A stretch of DNA of 64,000 bases from Paraclostridium tenue (GCF_039521565.1 NZ_BAAACP010000006.1:1-64000), one strand, 5' to 3'; counted from the first letter of the stretch, positions 1-8,584 are shown. Translations and numbers: made by a program. The notes: a model not told the origin generated them from the sequence alone.

Positions 1-1
1 A

Positions 2-145
2 ACTGATGGAAAATTAAAATTAGCTAAGAAAGCTAAAGAATTAGGATTAGATGCTATACATGATACAGTTCATGAAATGTGTAAAGATGAAGCTAGACAC
101 GGTAAAGCATTCTTAGGATTATTAAATAGACATTTTGGAAAATAA
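2..145 (+). CDS. rubrerythrin / NADH peroxidase-like protein, C-terminal end (partial)
   Basis: This is the last 47 codons of a gene that begins before the window. The readable tail contains HEMCKDEARHGKAFLGLLNRHF, in which the ExxRH pattern of a ferritin-like di-iron domain is visible close to the C-terminus. In anaerobic clostridia this tail is typical of rubrerythrin-family peroxidases that reduce hydrogen peroxide using electrons from rubredoxin-type partners. Because the di-iron helix is the last element here, any rubredoxin domain would have to lie upstream and cannot be seen. A hairpin terminator follows immediately, so this gene ends its transcript. Confidence 0.75.
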   Translation, partial: TDGKLKLAKKAKELGLDAIHDTVHEMCKDEARHGKAFLGLLNRHFGK

Positions 146-151
146 TATATA

Positions 152-190
152 AAGGAAGAAATCTAAATAGGTTTCTTCCTTATTTATTTT
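152..190 (+). terminator. intrinsic terminator of the rubrerythrin-like gene
   Basis: A 10-bp perfect stem (arms 152-161 and 172-181, AAGGAAGAAA/TTTCTTCCTT) is followed by a T-rich tail, 7 bp after the stop codon. Confidence 0.85.
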
Positions 191-227
191 CAATATATTA
201 AAGTAAATAGAAAGTATAAATTGCATT

Positions 228-263
228 ATCCAACGACTAAATAGGTAATTTTAGTCGTTGGAT
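228..263. repeat. perfect 14-bp inverted repeat
   Basis: The arms at 228-241 and 250-263 (ATCCAACGACTAAA and its exact complement) surround an 8-base loop. Neither side has a T run, so it is not a standard terminator. It lies in a gene-free stretch and could be an operator, an RNA stem or a relic. Confidence 0.6.
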
Positions 264-434
264 GATGTATAAGAAATTAAATTAGTAGATATATTTAAAG
301 GAATAAATATCTTTATATTGTAATAATACTAGTTTAAATATAATATGATTAGAATATAAGGATTTAAATTTAAATAAAGGAATGTTAATATTTTTATAGA
401 ATATTGTTAAATATGATGAAAATTTAATATTTTA
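264..434. other. gene-free AT-rich spacer upstream of the B12 riboswitch
   Basis: I see no open reading frame with a ribosome site here. The riboswitch promoter must lie in this stretch, but no hexamer pair with good spacing stands out, so I do not place it. Confidence 0.5.
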
Positions 435-630
435 ATATTATAGGTTTTGTTTATAAAATTAATAGGGAAAGAGGTTAAAATCCTCTGCAGCCCCCGCTAC
501 TGTTATGCTGATGAAACTTTTGATACCACTGTGACTTAATATAAGTTATGGGAAGGGAAAGTAGTAAGATGAAGCTAAGCCAGGATACCTGCCTATAATA
601 TATAAATTAATTTCTTCGGGGTGAAGGAAA
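435..630 (+). promoter_or_regulatory. cobalamin (B12) riboswitch, apparently orphan
   Basis: The conserved core is present: GCAGCCCCCGCTACTG (L5 region, 487-502) and the B12 box AAGCCAGGATACCTGCC (near 576-593). A 10-bp P1 stem closes the domain (ATATTATAGG at 435-444 with CCTATAATAT at 592-601). A hairpin at 611-630 presents a GGGG loop (618-621) able to kiss the CCCCC of L5 (491-495), as in class-I cobalamin riboswitches, which sense adenosylcobalamin. The structure therefore looks functional. No reading frame of useful length follows before the terminator at 697-727, and the next gene, pcrA, is 340 bp away with its own promoter. B12 control of pcrA is thus unlikely. Confidence 0.93.
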
Positions 631-696
631 ATAGTTTAAAGATTATGTACGTAAGTCGACCATGACTATTTTGTATATTAATTATTAAGTTATATT

Positions 697-727
697 AATC
701 CTAATCCCAATATTAGGATTTTTTTAT
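697..727 (+). terminator. intrinsic terminator of the B12 riboswitch transcript
   Basis: A 9-bp perfect stem (AATCCTAAT 697-705, ATTAGGATT 712-720) is followed by seven T residues. It is the probable expression platform, or simply the end, of the riboswitch RNA. Confidence 0.88.
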
Positions 728-806
728 TTTAAATTCTAATATATAATTAAGCCCCTAATCTTATTAGATTAATATAAATAAAAAAATTATATTTTAGCCT
801 AACTTT
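728..806. other. spacer between two terminators
   Basis: No gene is seen. A weak 6-bp hairpin (TAATCT/AGATTA) repeats part of the sequence of the preceding terminator stem. Confidence 0.4.
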
Positions 807-840
807 AACTCCTTAGATAAAATCTAAGGAGTTTTTATTT
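807..840 (+). terminator. second strong terminator before pcrA
   Basis: A 12-bp perfect stem (AACTCCTTAGAT 807-818 with its complement 822-833) has a 3-base loop and a T run. It would stop any read-through from the riboswitch region. Confidence 0.88.
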
Positions 841-909
841 AATTATAAAGTGGGTATGATTTTAAATATTACAAATTATGGATATCATTAATATGTAGTA
901 TTAATAAAT

Positions 910-938
910 TTGAATTAATATAGATAATAGATTAAAAT
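910..938 (+). promoter_or_regulatory. probable sigma-A promoter of pcrA
   Basis: TTGAAT (910-915), a 17-base spacer and TAAAAT (933-938) lie downstream of both terminators and 33 bp before the pcrA start. Confidence 0.5.
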
Positions 939-970
939 ATACATATAACATTGACTGTAGGAGGTAATTA

Positions 971-3193
971 ATGGATATAGATTCACTAAACCCCGCCCAA
1001 AAAGAAGCGGTACTTAAAACAGAAGGACCAGTACTTATATTAGCAGGAGCTGGATCTGGAAAAACGAGAGTTTTAACAACTAGAATAGCTCATCTTATGA
1101 AAAATAAAGGAGTACATCCTAGTAATATATTAGCAATAACATTTACAAATAAAGCAGCAAATGAAATGAAGGAAAGAGTTGAAGAAACTATAGATTCAGA
1201 TGTAAAAGATATGTGGATAACAACTTTCCATTCATGCTGTGTTAGAATTCTTAGAAAAGATATAAATAGAATAGGATATAATAGATCTTTTGTTATATAT
1301 GATAGTTCAGACCAAGTAACTTTAGTTAAAGATTGTTTAAAAGAACTTAATTTAAGTGATAAGGCATTTGAGCCTAAGGTTGTTATAAGTTATATATCTG
1401 GAGCAAAAGATAAATTACTAACTCCTAAAGAGTATAAGGATATGCATAGACATGATGCTAGGATGAGTAAAATTGCTGATGTATATACACTTTATCAAGA
1501 TAGATTAAAAAGAAATAGTGCACTTGACTTTGATGACTTAATAATAAAAACAGTAGAATTATTAAAGACTGAAGAAAGTGTACTAGCTTATTATAGAAAT
1601 AAATTTAAATATATAATGGTTGATGAGTATCAAGATACAAGCAAAGCTCAATATGAGTTTATAAAATTATTAGCTAAAGAGCATCAAAATATATGTGTTG
1701 TTGGAGACGATGATCAAAGTATATATGGTTGGAGAGGTGCAGATATAAGAAATATACTTGAATTTGAAAGAGATTATGAAGATGTTCATGTTGTAAAATT
1801 AGAACAAAATTATAGATCAACTCAAGTTATATTAGATGCTGCAAATACAGTTATATCTAACAATATAGAAAGAAAAAGAAAAAAACTGTGGAGTGAGCAA
1901 AAAGAAGGAGAAAAAATAAAGATACAAGTTGCAAATGATGAAATGGAAGAAGCTGATTTTGTAGCTGATAATATATGGAGAATCCATAGAAAAGAAAATA
2001 AACCTTTCAAAGATTTTGCAGTACTATACAGAGCAAATGCACAGGCACGTGCTATAGAAGATGCTTTAAATAGAAGTCAAATACCTTATAATATATATGG
2101 TGGTACTAAATTCTATGAAAGAAAAGAGATAAAGGATTTAGTTGCTTATTTAAGAGTTCTTCAAAATGTACAAGATGATATATCTTTAAAAAGAATAATA
2201 AATGTACCTAAAAGAGGAATTGGACTTAGAACTATAGAAAAAATAGAAGATAGAGCAAGTTTAAGACAAGAAAGTATATTCTCTGTACTTTTAGATGTAG
2301 ATACTAATTCAGATATATCTACAAAGGCTAGAGCGAATATAAATGGATTTGTAGATTTAATAGGAACACTTAGAGTAATAAAGGATGCTTATTCTGTAAG
2401 TAAGCTTATAGAAAAGGTACTTGATGTTACAGGGTATTTAGATGAACTTGAAAAAGATAAAAGTGAAGAATCTCAAGATAGAATAGATAACTTAAAAGAG
2501 TTTATATCTATAGCTATAGAATTTGAAAATACTAGTGAAGAAAAAGACTTAGAAACTTTCTTAACTAATGTAGCTCTTACTTCTTCAGAAAGTGATGATG
2601 AAGAAGACGATAGAGTATCTCTTATGACTATACATACATCTAAAGGACTAGAGTTTCCTGTAGTTTATTTAGTTGGTATGGAAGAAGGATTATTCCCAAT
2701 ATCAAGAGCTGTAAGATCTATGAGTGAGTCAGATATAGAAGAGGAAAGAAGACTTTGTTACGTTGGTATAACAAGAGCTAAAAAAGAGTTATATATGACA
2801 CTTACAAAGAAAAGAACTCTTTATGGAAAAACTAATCCATCTATACAATCAAGATTTATGGAGGAATTACCAGAAGAATGTATAGAGAAATTAAATAAAG
2901 ATGAGCATGAGTTAAGTTATTCTAAAGCAAATTACAATATATTAGATAAGTATAAGCAAAAATATATGAAGTCTATGAATAAGGCGAATGTTGCAAGTAA
3001 AGTTAATGCTACTATAAAAGAAAGTAAAACTGAATCAAATGTTGATGATATAAAATTAGGTTCTAAGGTTCATCATCCTAAGTTTGGGGTAGGAACTGTA
3101 GTGGCAGCTTCTGGTTCTGATTTAACAATAGCTTTTAATAATCAAGGTATAAAGAAAATAAATAAAGAATACACTACATTAGATTTACTATAA
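971..3193 (+). CDS. pcrA: ATP-dependent DNA helicase PcrA (UvrD/Rep family)
   Basis: Superfamily 1A 3'-5' helicase used in repair, rolling-circle replication and clearing RNA polymerase from DNA. The 740-residue length is normal for PcrA. Walker A GAGSGKT is at residues 26-32, the DEYQDTS Walker B motif near 218, QSIYGWRGA near 250, the TIHTSKGLEFP motif near 547 and YVGITRAKKELY near 597. The last 50 residues (KLGSKVHHPKFGVGTVV and on) form the small C-terminal Tudor-like domain by which PcrA contacts RNA polymerase in Bacillus. The ATG is set by GGAGG eight bases upstream. The aminopeptidase gene follows 28 bp later without a terminator, so the two are probably co-transcribed. Confidence 0.97.
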   Translation: MDIDSLNPAQKEAVLKTEGPVLILAGAGSGKTRVLTTRIAHLMKNKGVHPSNILAITFTNKAANEMKERVEETIDSDVKDMWITTFHSCCVRILRKDINRIGYNRSFVIYDSSDQVTLVKDCLKELNLSDKAFEPKVVISYISGAKDKLLTPKEYKDMHRHDARMSKIADVYTLYQDRLKRNSALDFDDLIIKTVELLKTEESVLAYYRNKFKYIMVDEYQDTSKAQYEFIKLLAKEHQNICVVGDDDQSIYGWRGADIRNILEFERDYEDVHVVKLEQNYRSTQVILDAANTVISNNIERKRKKLWSEQKEGEKIKIQVANDEMEEADFVADNIWRIHRKENKPFKDFAVLYRANAQARAIEDALNRSQIPYNIYGGTKFYERKEIKDLVAYLRVLQNVQDDISLKRIINVPKRGIGLRTIEKIEDRASLRQESIFSVLLDVDTNSDISTKARANINGFVDLIGTLRVIKDAYSVSKLIEKVLDVTGYLDELEKDKSEESQDRIDNLKEFISIAIEFENTSEEKDLETFLTNVALTSSESDDEEDDRVSLMTIHTSKGLEFPVVYLVGMEEGLFPISRAVRSMSESDIEEERRLCYVGITRAKKELYMTLTKKRTLYGKTNPSIQSRFMEELPEECIEKLNKDEHELSYSKANYNILDKYKQKYMKSMNKANVASKVNATIKESKTESNVDDIKLGSKVHHPKFGVGTVVAASGSDLTIAFNNQGIKKINKEYTTLDLL

Positions 3194-3221
3194 AATTTAA
3201 TATAATTAAGGGGGATTTAAT

Positions 3222-4520
3222 ATGAATTCAAAAGAATTTGCTAGAAATTTAATCGGGTTTATAGAGAAAAGTCCAACAGCTTTTCATTCAGTAGAAACCT
3301 CAGAGGAATTATTAAGATTGAATGGATTTAAAAAACTTGATGCTAGAGACAAGTGGACTATAGAAAAAGGCGGAAAGTATTACACAACTAAAAATTCATC
3401 AGCTATAATAGCTTTTACTGTTGATACTGATAATTTAAAAGAAGATGGATTTAGAATAATAGGTTCTCATTCAGATTCACCTTCATTTAGAATTAAACCA
3501 AATCCAGAGATGGAAGTTGAAAAAACTTATTTAAAATTAAATACAGAATGCTATGGAGGACCTATATTAAACACTTGGTTAGATAGACCACTAGCTATAG
3601 CAGGTAGAGTTATATTAAAAGGAGAAGATATACTAAGACCTGTTGAAACTTTAATAAATATAAATAGACCTATATGTATAATACCTAATTTAGCTATACA
3701 CATGAATAGACAAGTAAATGAAGGCGTAGCTTTAAATAAGCAAAAGGATATGTTGCCATTAGTAGGATTATTAAATGATACATTAGAAAAAGATAATTTC
3801 TTAATAAAAACTATAGCTAATGAGTTAGGAAGAAAAGTAGAGGAAATACTTGATTTTGATTTATTTTTATATGAATATGAAAAAGGGATGCTAATAGGAC
3901 CAAATGAAGAAATGATATCTTGTGGAAGACTAGATAATTTATCTATGGCACATGCTAGTTTACATGCATTAATAGATTCTAAACCTTCAAGAGGCGTTAA
4001 TGTAGTATCGGTATTTGACAATGAAGAAGTAGGAAGTTCAACTAAGCAAGGAGCAGATTCTAATATGCTAATAAATGTATTAGAAAGAATATCTTTATGT
4101 TTAGGGCAAAGTAGAGAAGAATTCTTTAGAAGTTTATATTCTTCATTTATAATATCTGCTGATCTTGCACATGCTGTTCATCCTAATGTTTCAGAAAAAC
4201 ATGATCCAACAAATAGACCAGTTATGGGTAAAGGACCAGTTATAAAAATAAATGCAAATCAAGCATATACAAGTGATAGTCAATCTACAGCTGTTTATAA
4301 ATCTATATGTAAAGAAGCTGGAGTTAACTGCCAAGAATTTGTTAATAGATCTGATGTAAGAGGTGGAAGTACAATAGGACCTATATCATCAACACATATA
4401 GATATACCATCAGTAGATGTAGGAAGTCCGATACTTGCTATGCATTCTATAAGAGAACTAGGATGTGTAGAAGATCATATAGATATATATAAGACTTTTA
4501 AAACATTTTATGAATTATAA
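3222..4520 (+). CDS. M18 family aminopeptidase (aspartyl aminopeptidase type)
   Basis: Dinuclear-zinc exopeptidase that removes N-terminal, mainly acidic, residues from peptides in the cytoplasm. The 432-residue length fits the family. Visible metal and catalytic motifs are GSHSDSPSF near residue 80, FDNEEVGSS near 265, SADLAHAVHPN near 310 and a terminal MHSIRE near 406. An AGGGGG ribosome site lies seven bases before the ATG. It sits directly behind pcrA and is followed by a long GC-rich hairpin. Confidence 0.92.
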   Translation: MNSKEFARNLIGFIEKSPTAFHSVETSEELLRLNGFKKLDARDKWTIEKGGKYYTTKNSSAIIAFTVDTDNLKEDGFRIIGSHSDSPSFRIKPNPEMEVEKTYLKLNTECYGGPILNTWLDRPLAIAGRVILKGEDILRPVETLININRPICIIPNLAIHMNRQVNEGVALNKQKDMLPLVGLLNDTLEKDNFLIKTIANELGRKVEEILDFDLFLYEYEKGMLIGPNEEMISCGRLDNLSMAHASLHALIDSKPSRGVNVVSVFDNEEVGSSTKQGADSNMLINVLERISLCLGQSREEFFRSLYSSFIISADLAHAVHPNVSEKHDPTNRPVMGKGPVIKINANQAYTSDSQSTAVYKSICKEAGVNCQEFVNRSDVRGGSTIGPISSTHIDIPSVDVGSPILAMHSIRELGCVEDHIDIYKTFKTFYEL

Positions 4521-4543
4521 AATTAATAAAAAAAGTTAAAGTT

Positions 4544-4583
4544 AGGGGATGTATAAAAAGTATTTTACTTTTAGACATCCCCT
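4544..4583 (+). terminator. hairpin after the M18 aminopeptidase gene
   Basis: The stem pairs AGGGGATGT (4544-4552) with ACATCCCCT (4575-4583), continued by a pairing A/T-rich part. There is no clear T run, so termination efficiency is uncertain. Confidence 0.6.
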
Positions 4584-4633
4584 ATAATCATTAATGAAAA
4601 TAAATATAGGAAAAAGAATAGGAGTGATTTTAG

Positions 4634-5383
4634 ATGAAGACAGGGTTATGCCTAGCAGGCGGAGGGGCTAAAGGAGCATTTCAAGCTGGAGTTATATATG
4701 GATTATATGAAAAAGGAATAAAATTTGATGCTATAGCTGGAACATCTATAGGGGCTATAAATGGATATTATATATACACAGAAAATGTTAACAAGTTGAA
4801 GGAAATGTGGATAAACATTCAGAAAATTGGTGAAAACGGTGTCAAAATAGTTGATAACACTGTGGATAACTCTTTAGCAATTGATGAATTAAGAGGATTA
4901 ATCAATAACTCAAGTTATTCAAAACCTTGCTATATCAATTATGTAGAAGTTGAAAATTCAAAATTAGAAGAAAAAATAGTAGATATATCTGAACTAAGTT
5001 ATGAAGATGCATTATTAAGTATAAAATATAGTTCATTACTTCCATTTAGACCGTCAAAAGAGTTAAAGCCTTTTGAACAATTTGGCAAAGATTTAATAGA
5101 GGGGTTATATGATGGATATAAATTAGATGGAGGTATATTAAATAATGTTTTAATAAAGCCCTTAATAGAAGCTAAAATGGATAAAATAATAGTTATAACT
5201 ATGAAACATGATTATGAATTACCAGAAGATATAAAGAACATATATAAAGAGGAAGATATAATTATTATAAGACCAAATACTATATTTGAAAAAAATGCTA
5301 CTCTAAGATTTGAAGGTGAGTTTTGTAAGAAGATATTTAATGAAGGTTATGAAATTGTAAAAAATATGGATATTAATTTGTAA
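4634..5383 (+). CDS. patatin-like phospholipase (RssA type)
   Basis: Predicted serine acyl hydrolase of the patatin/RssA family, acting on membrane lipids or acyl esters; the true substrate is unknown. The oxyanion-hole motif GGGAKG is at residues 9-14, the nucleophile motif GTSIG near 36-40 and the DGG of the catalytic dyad near 165. All three parts needed for activity are present. The 249-residue length matches the compact bacterial forms. There is no signal peptide, so the protein is cytoplasmic or peripheral. The ribosome site is AGGAGTG upstream of the ATG. Confidence 0.88.
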   Translation: MKTGLCLAGGGAKGAFQAGVIYGLYEKGIKFDAIAGTSIGAINGYYIYTENVNKLKEMWINIQKIGENGVKIVDNTVDNSLAIDELRGLINNSSYSKPCYINYVEVENSKLEEKIVDISELSYEDALLSIKYSSLLPFRPSKELKPFEQFGKDLIEGLYDGYKLDGGILNNVLIKPLIEAKMDKIIVITMKHDYELPEDIKNIYKEEDIIIIRPNTIFEKNATLRFEGEFCKKIFNEGYEIVKNMDINL

Positions 5384-5407
5384 ATAACTACAATTATATT
5401 AAAAACA

Positions 5408-5436
5408 TTGAATAAATTGTTGTATATTAGTATAAT
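5408..5436 (+). promoter_or_regulatory. sigma-A promoter
   Basis: TTGAAT (5408-5413), 17 bases, TATAAT (5431-5436), 48 bp before the next gene. Confidence 0.6.
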
Positions 5437-5483
5437 AAAAAAGTTCTAATTTTGAAATATAAAATATGGAGTTGATATAAAAT

Positions 5484-6071
5484 ATGGCAACTAAAAGAAT
5501 TGCTGTACTAGGTGGACCTAGATGCGGAAAGACAACATTAATACAACACTTATATGTAGAAATGAAGATATCTGGAGTAGATGTAGGATATGCTTTAGAA
5601 TACTCTACAGAGTATTTAAGAGATAAAGGCATGATAGAAACTATATCTGAACAGTATGGTATATATTTAGGACAAAAGAAAATAGAAGACGATTTATCAG
5701 GATTTGATTATGCACTTACAGATTATGCTACATTTGTACCTTACATATACGCTAGATTTATGCTAGGAGACAGAAAAAGAACTCAAAAAGAGATTCAAAT
5801 TTTAAAGGATTTATATTGTTTAGCATTAGAAGATATACAAAACTATGATATGATAATATACGTTCCTAGAGAATTTGGATATGTTAAAGATGGCGTAAGA
5901 TGGCAAGATGAAAGTATAGCTATTAAAATTGATGAAGCTATATTAAGTTTCTTAAAAGCTGAGAATATAAATTATATAGAAGTTTCAGGATCTACAAAAG
6001 ATAGAGCTAAGCAAATATTAAATTTATTAGATATAAATTATGAAGAAACTGCATTACTAAATGAAAAGTAA
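5484..6071 (+). CDS. P-loop ATPase/kinase-like protein (AAA_28 / NadR-like)
   Basis: A 195-residue protein opening with a strand and a phosphate loop, GGPRCGKTTL at residues 10-19. The layout (P-loop, EYSTEYLRDKG segment, a mid-protein TDYATF, then IIYVPREFGY) resembles the small ATPase/kinase group that includes the NadR kinase domain, in which the N-terminal half binds ATP and a central acidic segment binds the acceptor. I cannot name the substrate. The gene has its own promoter and terminator and so is monocistronic. Confidence is high for a real nucleotide-binding protein and low for the exact reaction. Confidence 0.7.
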   Translation: MATKRIAVLGGPRCGKTTLIQHLYVEMKISGVDVGYALEYSTEYLRDKGMIETISEQYGIYLGQKKIEDDLSGFDYALTDYATFVPYIYARFMLGDRKRTQKEIQILKDLYCLALEDIQNYDMIIYVPREFGYVKDGVRWQDESIAIKIDEAILSFLKAENINYIEVSGSTKDRAKQILNLLDINYEETALLNEK

Positions 6072-6097
6072 GCTACTAAAATAAGTAGCTTATTTTT
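6069..6097 (+). terminator. terminator overlapping the stop codon
   Basis: A 9-bp stem TAAGCTACT (6069-6077) / AGTAGCTTA (6084-6092) plus a T run. The stop codon TAA is the first part of the stem. Confidence 0.85.
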
Positions 6098-6169
6098 GTG
6101 ATTTTTTAGTGTTATTGGTATATAATATAAAATGAGAATATAAAACTCATAAGAAAGGAAGTACATAAA

Positions 6170-6694
6170 ATGGAAAATAAAAATCCTATAGTAACTATAG
6201 AAATGGAAAATGGAAAGCAAATAAAAGTTGAGTTATATCCACATATAGCTCCAAATACAGTTAAAAACTTTGTATCTTTAGTAGAGTCAGGATACTATGA
6301 TGGAGTTACATTCCACAGAGTTATACCTGGATTTATGATACAAGGAGGATGCCCTAATGGAAATGGAATGGGTGGACCAGGATACTCTATAAAAGGAGAA
6401 TTTACTCAAAATGGACATACTAACAACTTAAAGCATGAAAGAGGAGTTATATCAATGGCTAGAACAATGGCTCCAAACTCTGCTGGTTCACAATTTTTCT
6501 TAATGCATGCAAATTCTCCACACTTAGACGGGCAATATGCATCATTTGGTAGAATAATAGAAGGTATTGATGTTGTAGATGAAATAGCTTCTGTTAAAAC
6601 TGATAGAATGGATAAACCACAAACTCCACAAGTAATGAAAAAAGTTACTGTTGAAACATTTGGTAAAGATTATTCTGACGTAGAAAAAATGTAA
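6170..6694 (+). CDS. cyclophilin-type peptidyl-prolyl cis-trans isomerase
   Basis: Catalyses cis-trans isomerisation of X-Pro bonds during protein folding. The 174-residue single cyclophilin domain carries FHRVIPGFMIQGG (residues about 53-65, with the active-site Arg and Phe), NSAGSQFF near 102 and HLDGQYASFGRI near 120. No signal sequence is present, so it is cytoplasmic. GAAAGGAAG precedes the ATG. The gene ends at a strong terminator shared with the convergent ppaC gene. Confidence 0.95.
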   Translation: MENKNPIVTIEMENGKQIKVELYPHIAPNTVKNFVSLVESGYYDGVTFHRVIPGFMIQGGCPNGNGMGGPGYSIKGEFTQNGHTNNLKHERGVISMARTMAPNSAGSQFFLMHANSPHLDGQYASFGRIIEGIDVVDEIASVKTDRMDKPQTPQVMKKVTVETFGKDYSDVEKM

Positions 6695-6718
6695 TTCTAT
6701 ACTAGAATTTATTTGTAT

Positions 6719-6758
6719 AAAAAAGAGATTCTTAAATTTAAGAATCTCTTTTTTTATT
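6719..6758. terminator. bidirectional terminator between cyclophilin gene and ppaC
   Basis: A long palindrome pairs AAAAGAGATTCTT (6721-6733) with its complement (6740-6752). T runs on the plus side and A runs on the left make it usable from both directions. Confidence 0.88.
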
Positions 6759-6775
6759 TTGTATGTTTAAAAAAA

Positions 6776-7723
6776 TTATATATTTTTCTTAACTGCATCT
6801 GTTAAATTTGGAACTAATTGTTTCTTTCTTGAAACAGCACCTTCAACAAATACTCCTTGAGAAGCATTAACTTTAAATGCATCAGATATTATTTTATCTT
6901 CAGCTTTGTATATTAAATATGAACCTTCTTTTATTATATCTGTTACTGCTAATAATAACATATCAAAGTCAGTTCCATTTATATAACTTAAAAATTCATC
7001 TTGCTTATTAAGAACTGCATCTATATCTAAAGTGAATACTTGTCCTATTCCTACCTTTTTACCTTCCATATCAAATGGTTTAAAGTCCATGTTTACTATT
7101 TCTTCAACAGTAAATCCATCTAATGATGTACCAGCTTTAAACATATCCATAGCGTACTTTTCAACATCTACTTTAACTATGTTATTTAATTCTTCAACAG
7201 CTTTTTTATCCATATCTGTAGTTGTTGGAGATTTAAATAATAATGTATCTGATAATATAGCAGACATTAAAAGACCAGCTATTTCATAAGGTATTTCAAC
7301 ATTATTTTCTTTAAACATTTGAGTTATTATTGTACAAGTACATCCAACTGGCATTAATCTCATTGATAAAGGAGTATCTGTTTTTAATCCTCCTAATTTA
7401 TGATGATCAACAACTTCTATTAAATCAGCATCTTCTAGTCCATCTATGCTTTGTCCGTACTCATTGTGGTCAACTAATATAACTTGAGGTTTACCTTCTA
7501 GTACTAAGTTAGCATCATCATTGCATATATTTGATATAGAAGTTAATACAGTTGGGGCATCAACTTTGAAGTAGTCTAAAACGAATTGAGCTTCTTTTCT
7601 AACTTCTCCTAAAGCATAAGCCTTAGCTGATTGTCCTAATTTATTTTTTAAGTATGCTAAAGATATTGCTGAACAGATTGAATCTGTATCAGGATTTTTA
7701 TGACCAAAAACTAATAAAGTCAT
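6776..7723 (-). CDS. ppaC: manganese-dependent inorganic pyrophosphatase (family II)
   Basis: Hydrolyses pyrophosphate released by biosynthesis. The DHH/DHHA2 architecture is clear: GHKNPDTDSI at residues 7-16 supplies metal ligands, DHNEYGQS follows, and VVDHHKLGG near residue 105 is the DHH motif. The DHHA2 half ends in the substrate-binding tail SRKKQLVP. The 315-residue length is that of the compact enzyme without the CBS/DRTGG regulatory insertion found in some clostridial homologues. A GGAG site precedes the ATG. It faces the cyclophilin gene and is divergent from the DUF4230 gene. Confidence 0.95.
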   Translation of the reverse strand: MTLLVFGHKNPDTDSICSAISLAYLKNKLGQSAKAYALGEVRKEAQFVLDYFKVDAPTVLTSISNICNDDANLVLEGKPQVILVDHNEYGQSIDGLEDADLIEVVDHHKLGGLKTDTPLSMRLMPVGCTCTIITQMFKENNVEIPYEIAGLLMSAILSDTLLFKSPTTTDMDKKAVEELNNIVKVDVEKYAMDMFKAGTSLDGFTVEEIVNMDFKPFDMEGKKVGIGQVFTLDIDAVLNKQDEFLSYINGTDFDMLLLAVTDIIKEGSYLIYKAEDKIISDAFKVNASQGVFVEGAVSRKKQLVPNLTDAVKKNI

Positions 7724-7833
7724 TTTAAGTCTCCTTTCATATTTGAAAAAAATTATGTATTAATTTTTATTTAAGTATACAAATTTAAAACTTTTTAATC
7801 GTAACTTATATTATATCAAAAGGAGGGGAAATT

Positions 7834-8433
7834 TTGTTACAAAAACGTAAAAAAATTAATAACAATAAAGTTTTATTAATATTTATAATTATAGGAATCA
7901 TATTGGGAATAACACTATCTTTAAAATTAATCTTTTCCGAAAAAGCTCCAAAAGATACATCGAAAGTATTAAATACTATAGAACAAGTATTAGAACTATC
8001 AACATCTAAATATAATTACAGCAATATAGTAACTATTAAGAAAGACAGAAGCTTTAAAAATATCAAGATACCTTTCACAGAAAAATCATTTATTATAAAG
8101 TACAATGGAGTAGTAAAGGGTGGTGTAAATTCAAAGGATATTACTATAGATAATGTAAAAAAAGACTCTATAACTGTAAATGTAGCAAAGTGTAGTATTA
8201 TAGATCACTACATAGATGAAGAAAATATATTTATTTATGATGTAAAAAATGCATTATTTAATAGAGTAAAAACAAATGAAGTTATAGATGAATTGGCAAA
8301 TAGTAAAAAAGAATATGAGAAAAAAATTATAAAAGAAGGCTTTATGAATGATATAAGTCGTAGTGTAAAAAAGAGTTTGGAAAATAGCTTGAAGAATTTA
8401 GGTTATGAAGAAGTAATAATTAATTTTAAGTAA
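7834..8433 (+). CDS. DUF4230 family membrane-anchored protein
   Basis: A 199-residue protein of unknown function. A basic N-terminus is followed by one hydrophobic segment (about residues 13-33), then an extracytoplasmic domain with the repeated beta-strand pattern of DUF4230 (FIIKYNGVVKGGVNSKDITI). The C-terminal part is helical and charged. The start is TTG at 7834, chosen because AGGAGGGG lies eight bases before it; there is no in-frame ATG upstream. A terminator follows, so it is monocistronic. Confidence 0.7.
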   Translation: MLQKRKKINNNKVLLIFIIIGIILGITLSLKLIFSEKAPKDTSKVLNTIEQVLELSTSKYNYSNIVTIKKDRSFKNIKIPFTEKSFIIKYNGVVKGGVNSKDITIDNVKKDSITVNVAKCSIIDHYIDEENIFIYDVKNALFNRVKTNEVIDELANSKKEYEKKIIKEGFMNDISRSVKKSLENSLKNLGYEEVIINFK

Positions 8434-8451
8434 TAAATATAATATAAAATA

Positions 8452-8495
8452 AAAAAATCCATCTGATTTTCAATAAATCAGATGGATTTTTTTAT
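8452..8495 (+). terminator. terminator after the DUF4230 gene
   Basis: A 14-bp perfect stem (arms 8456-8469 and 8475-8488) is followed by a T run. Confidence 0.9.
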
Positions 8496-8584
8496 TTTAA
8501 AATTATAAATTTAATATAAAAAATAATTAGAGTATTATATATTTTGCAATATTAAAAAATGGATAAAAAATTAACAAGAAATGG

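Noticed and set aside
621..668. Short reading frame starting at GTG after the B12 riboswitch
   Set aside because: It is about 15 codons, starts inside the L13 hairpin and has no ribosome site that would be free for binding.
1822..2010. Minus-strand open frames inside pcrA and other genes
   Set aside because: They lie wholly within well-supported genes, lack ribosome sites and have the composition of antisense AT-rich coding DNA.
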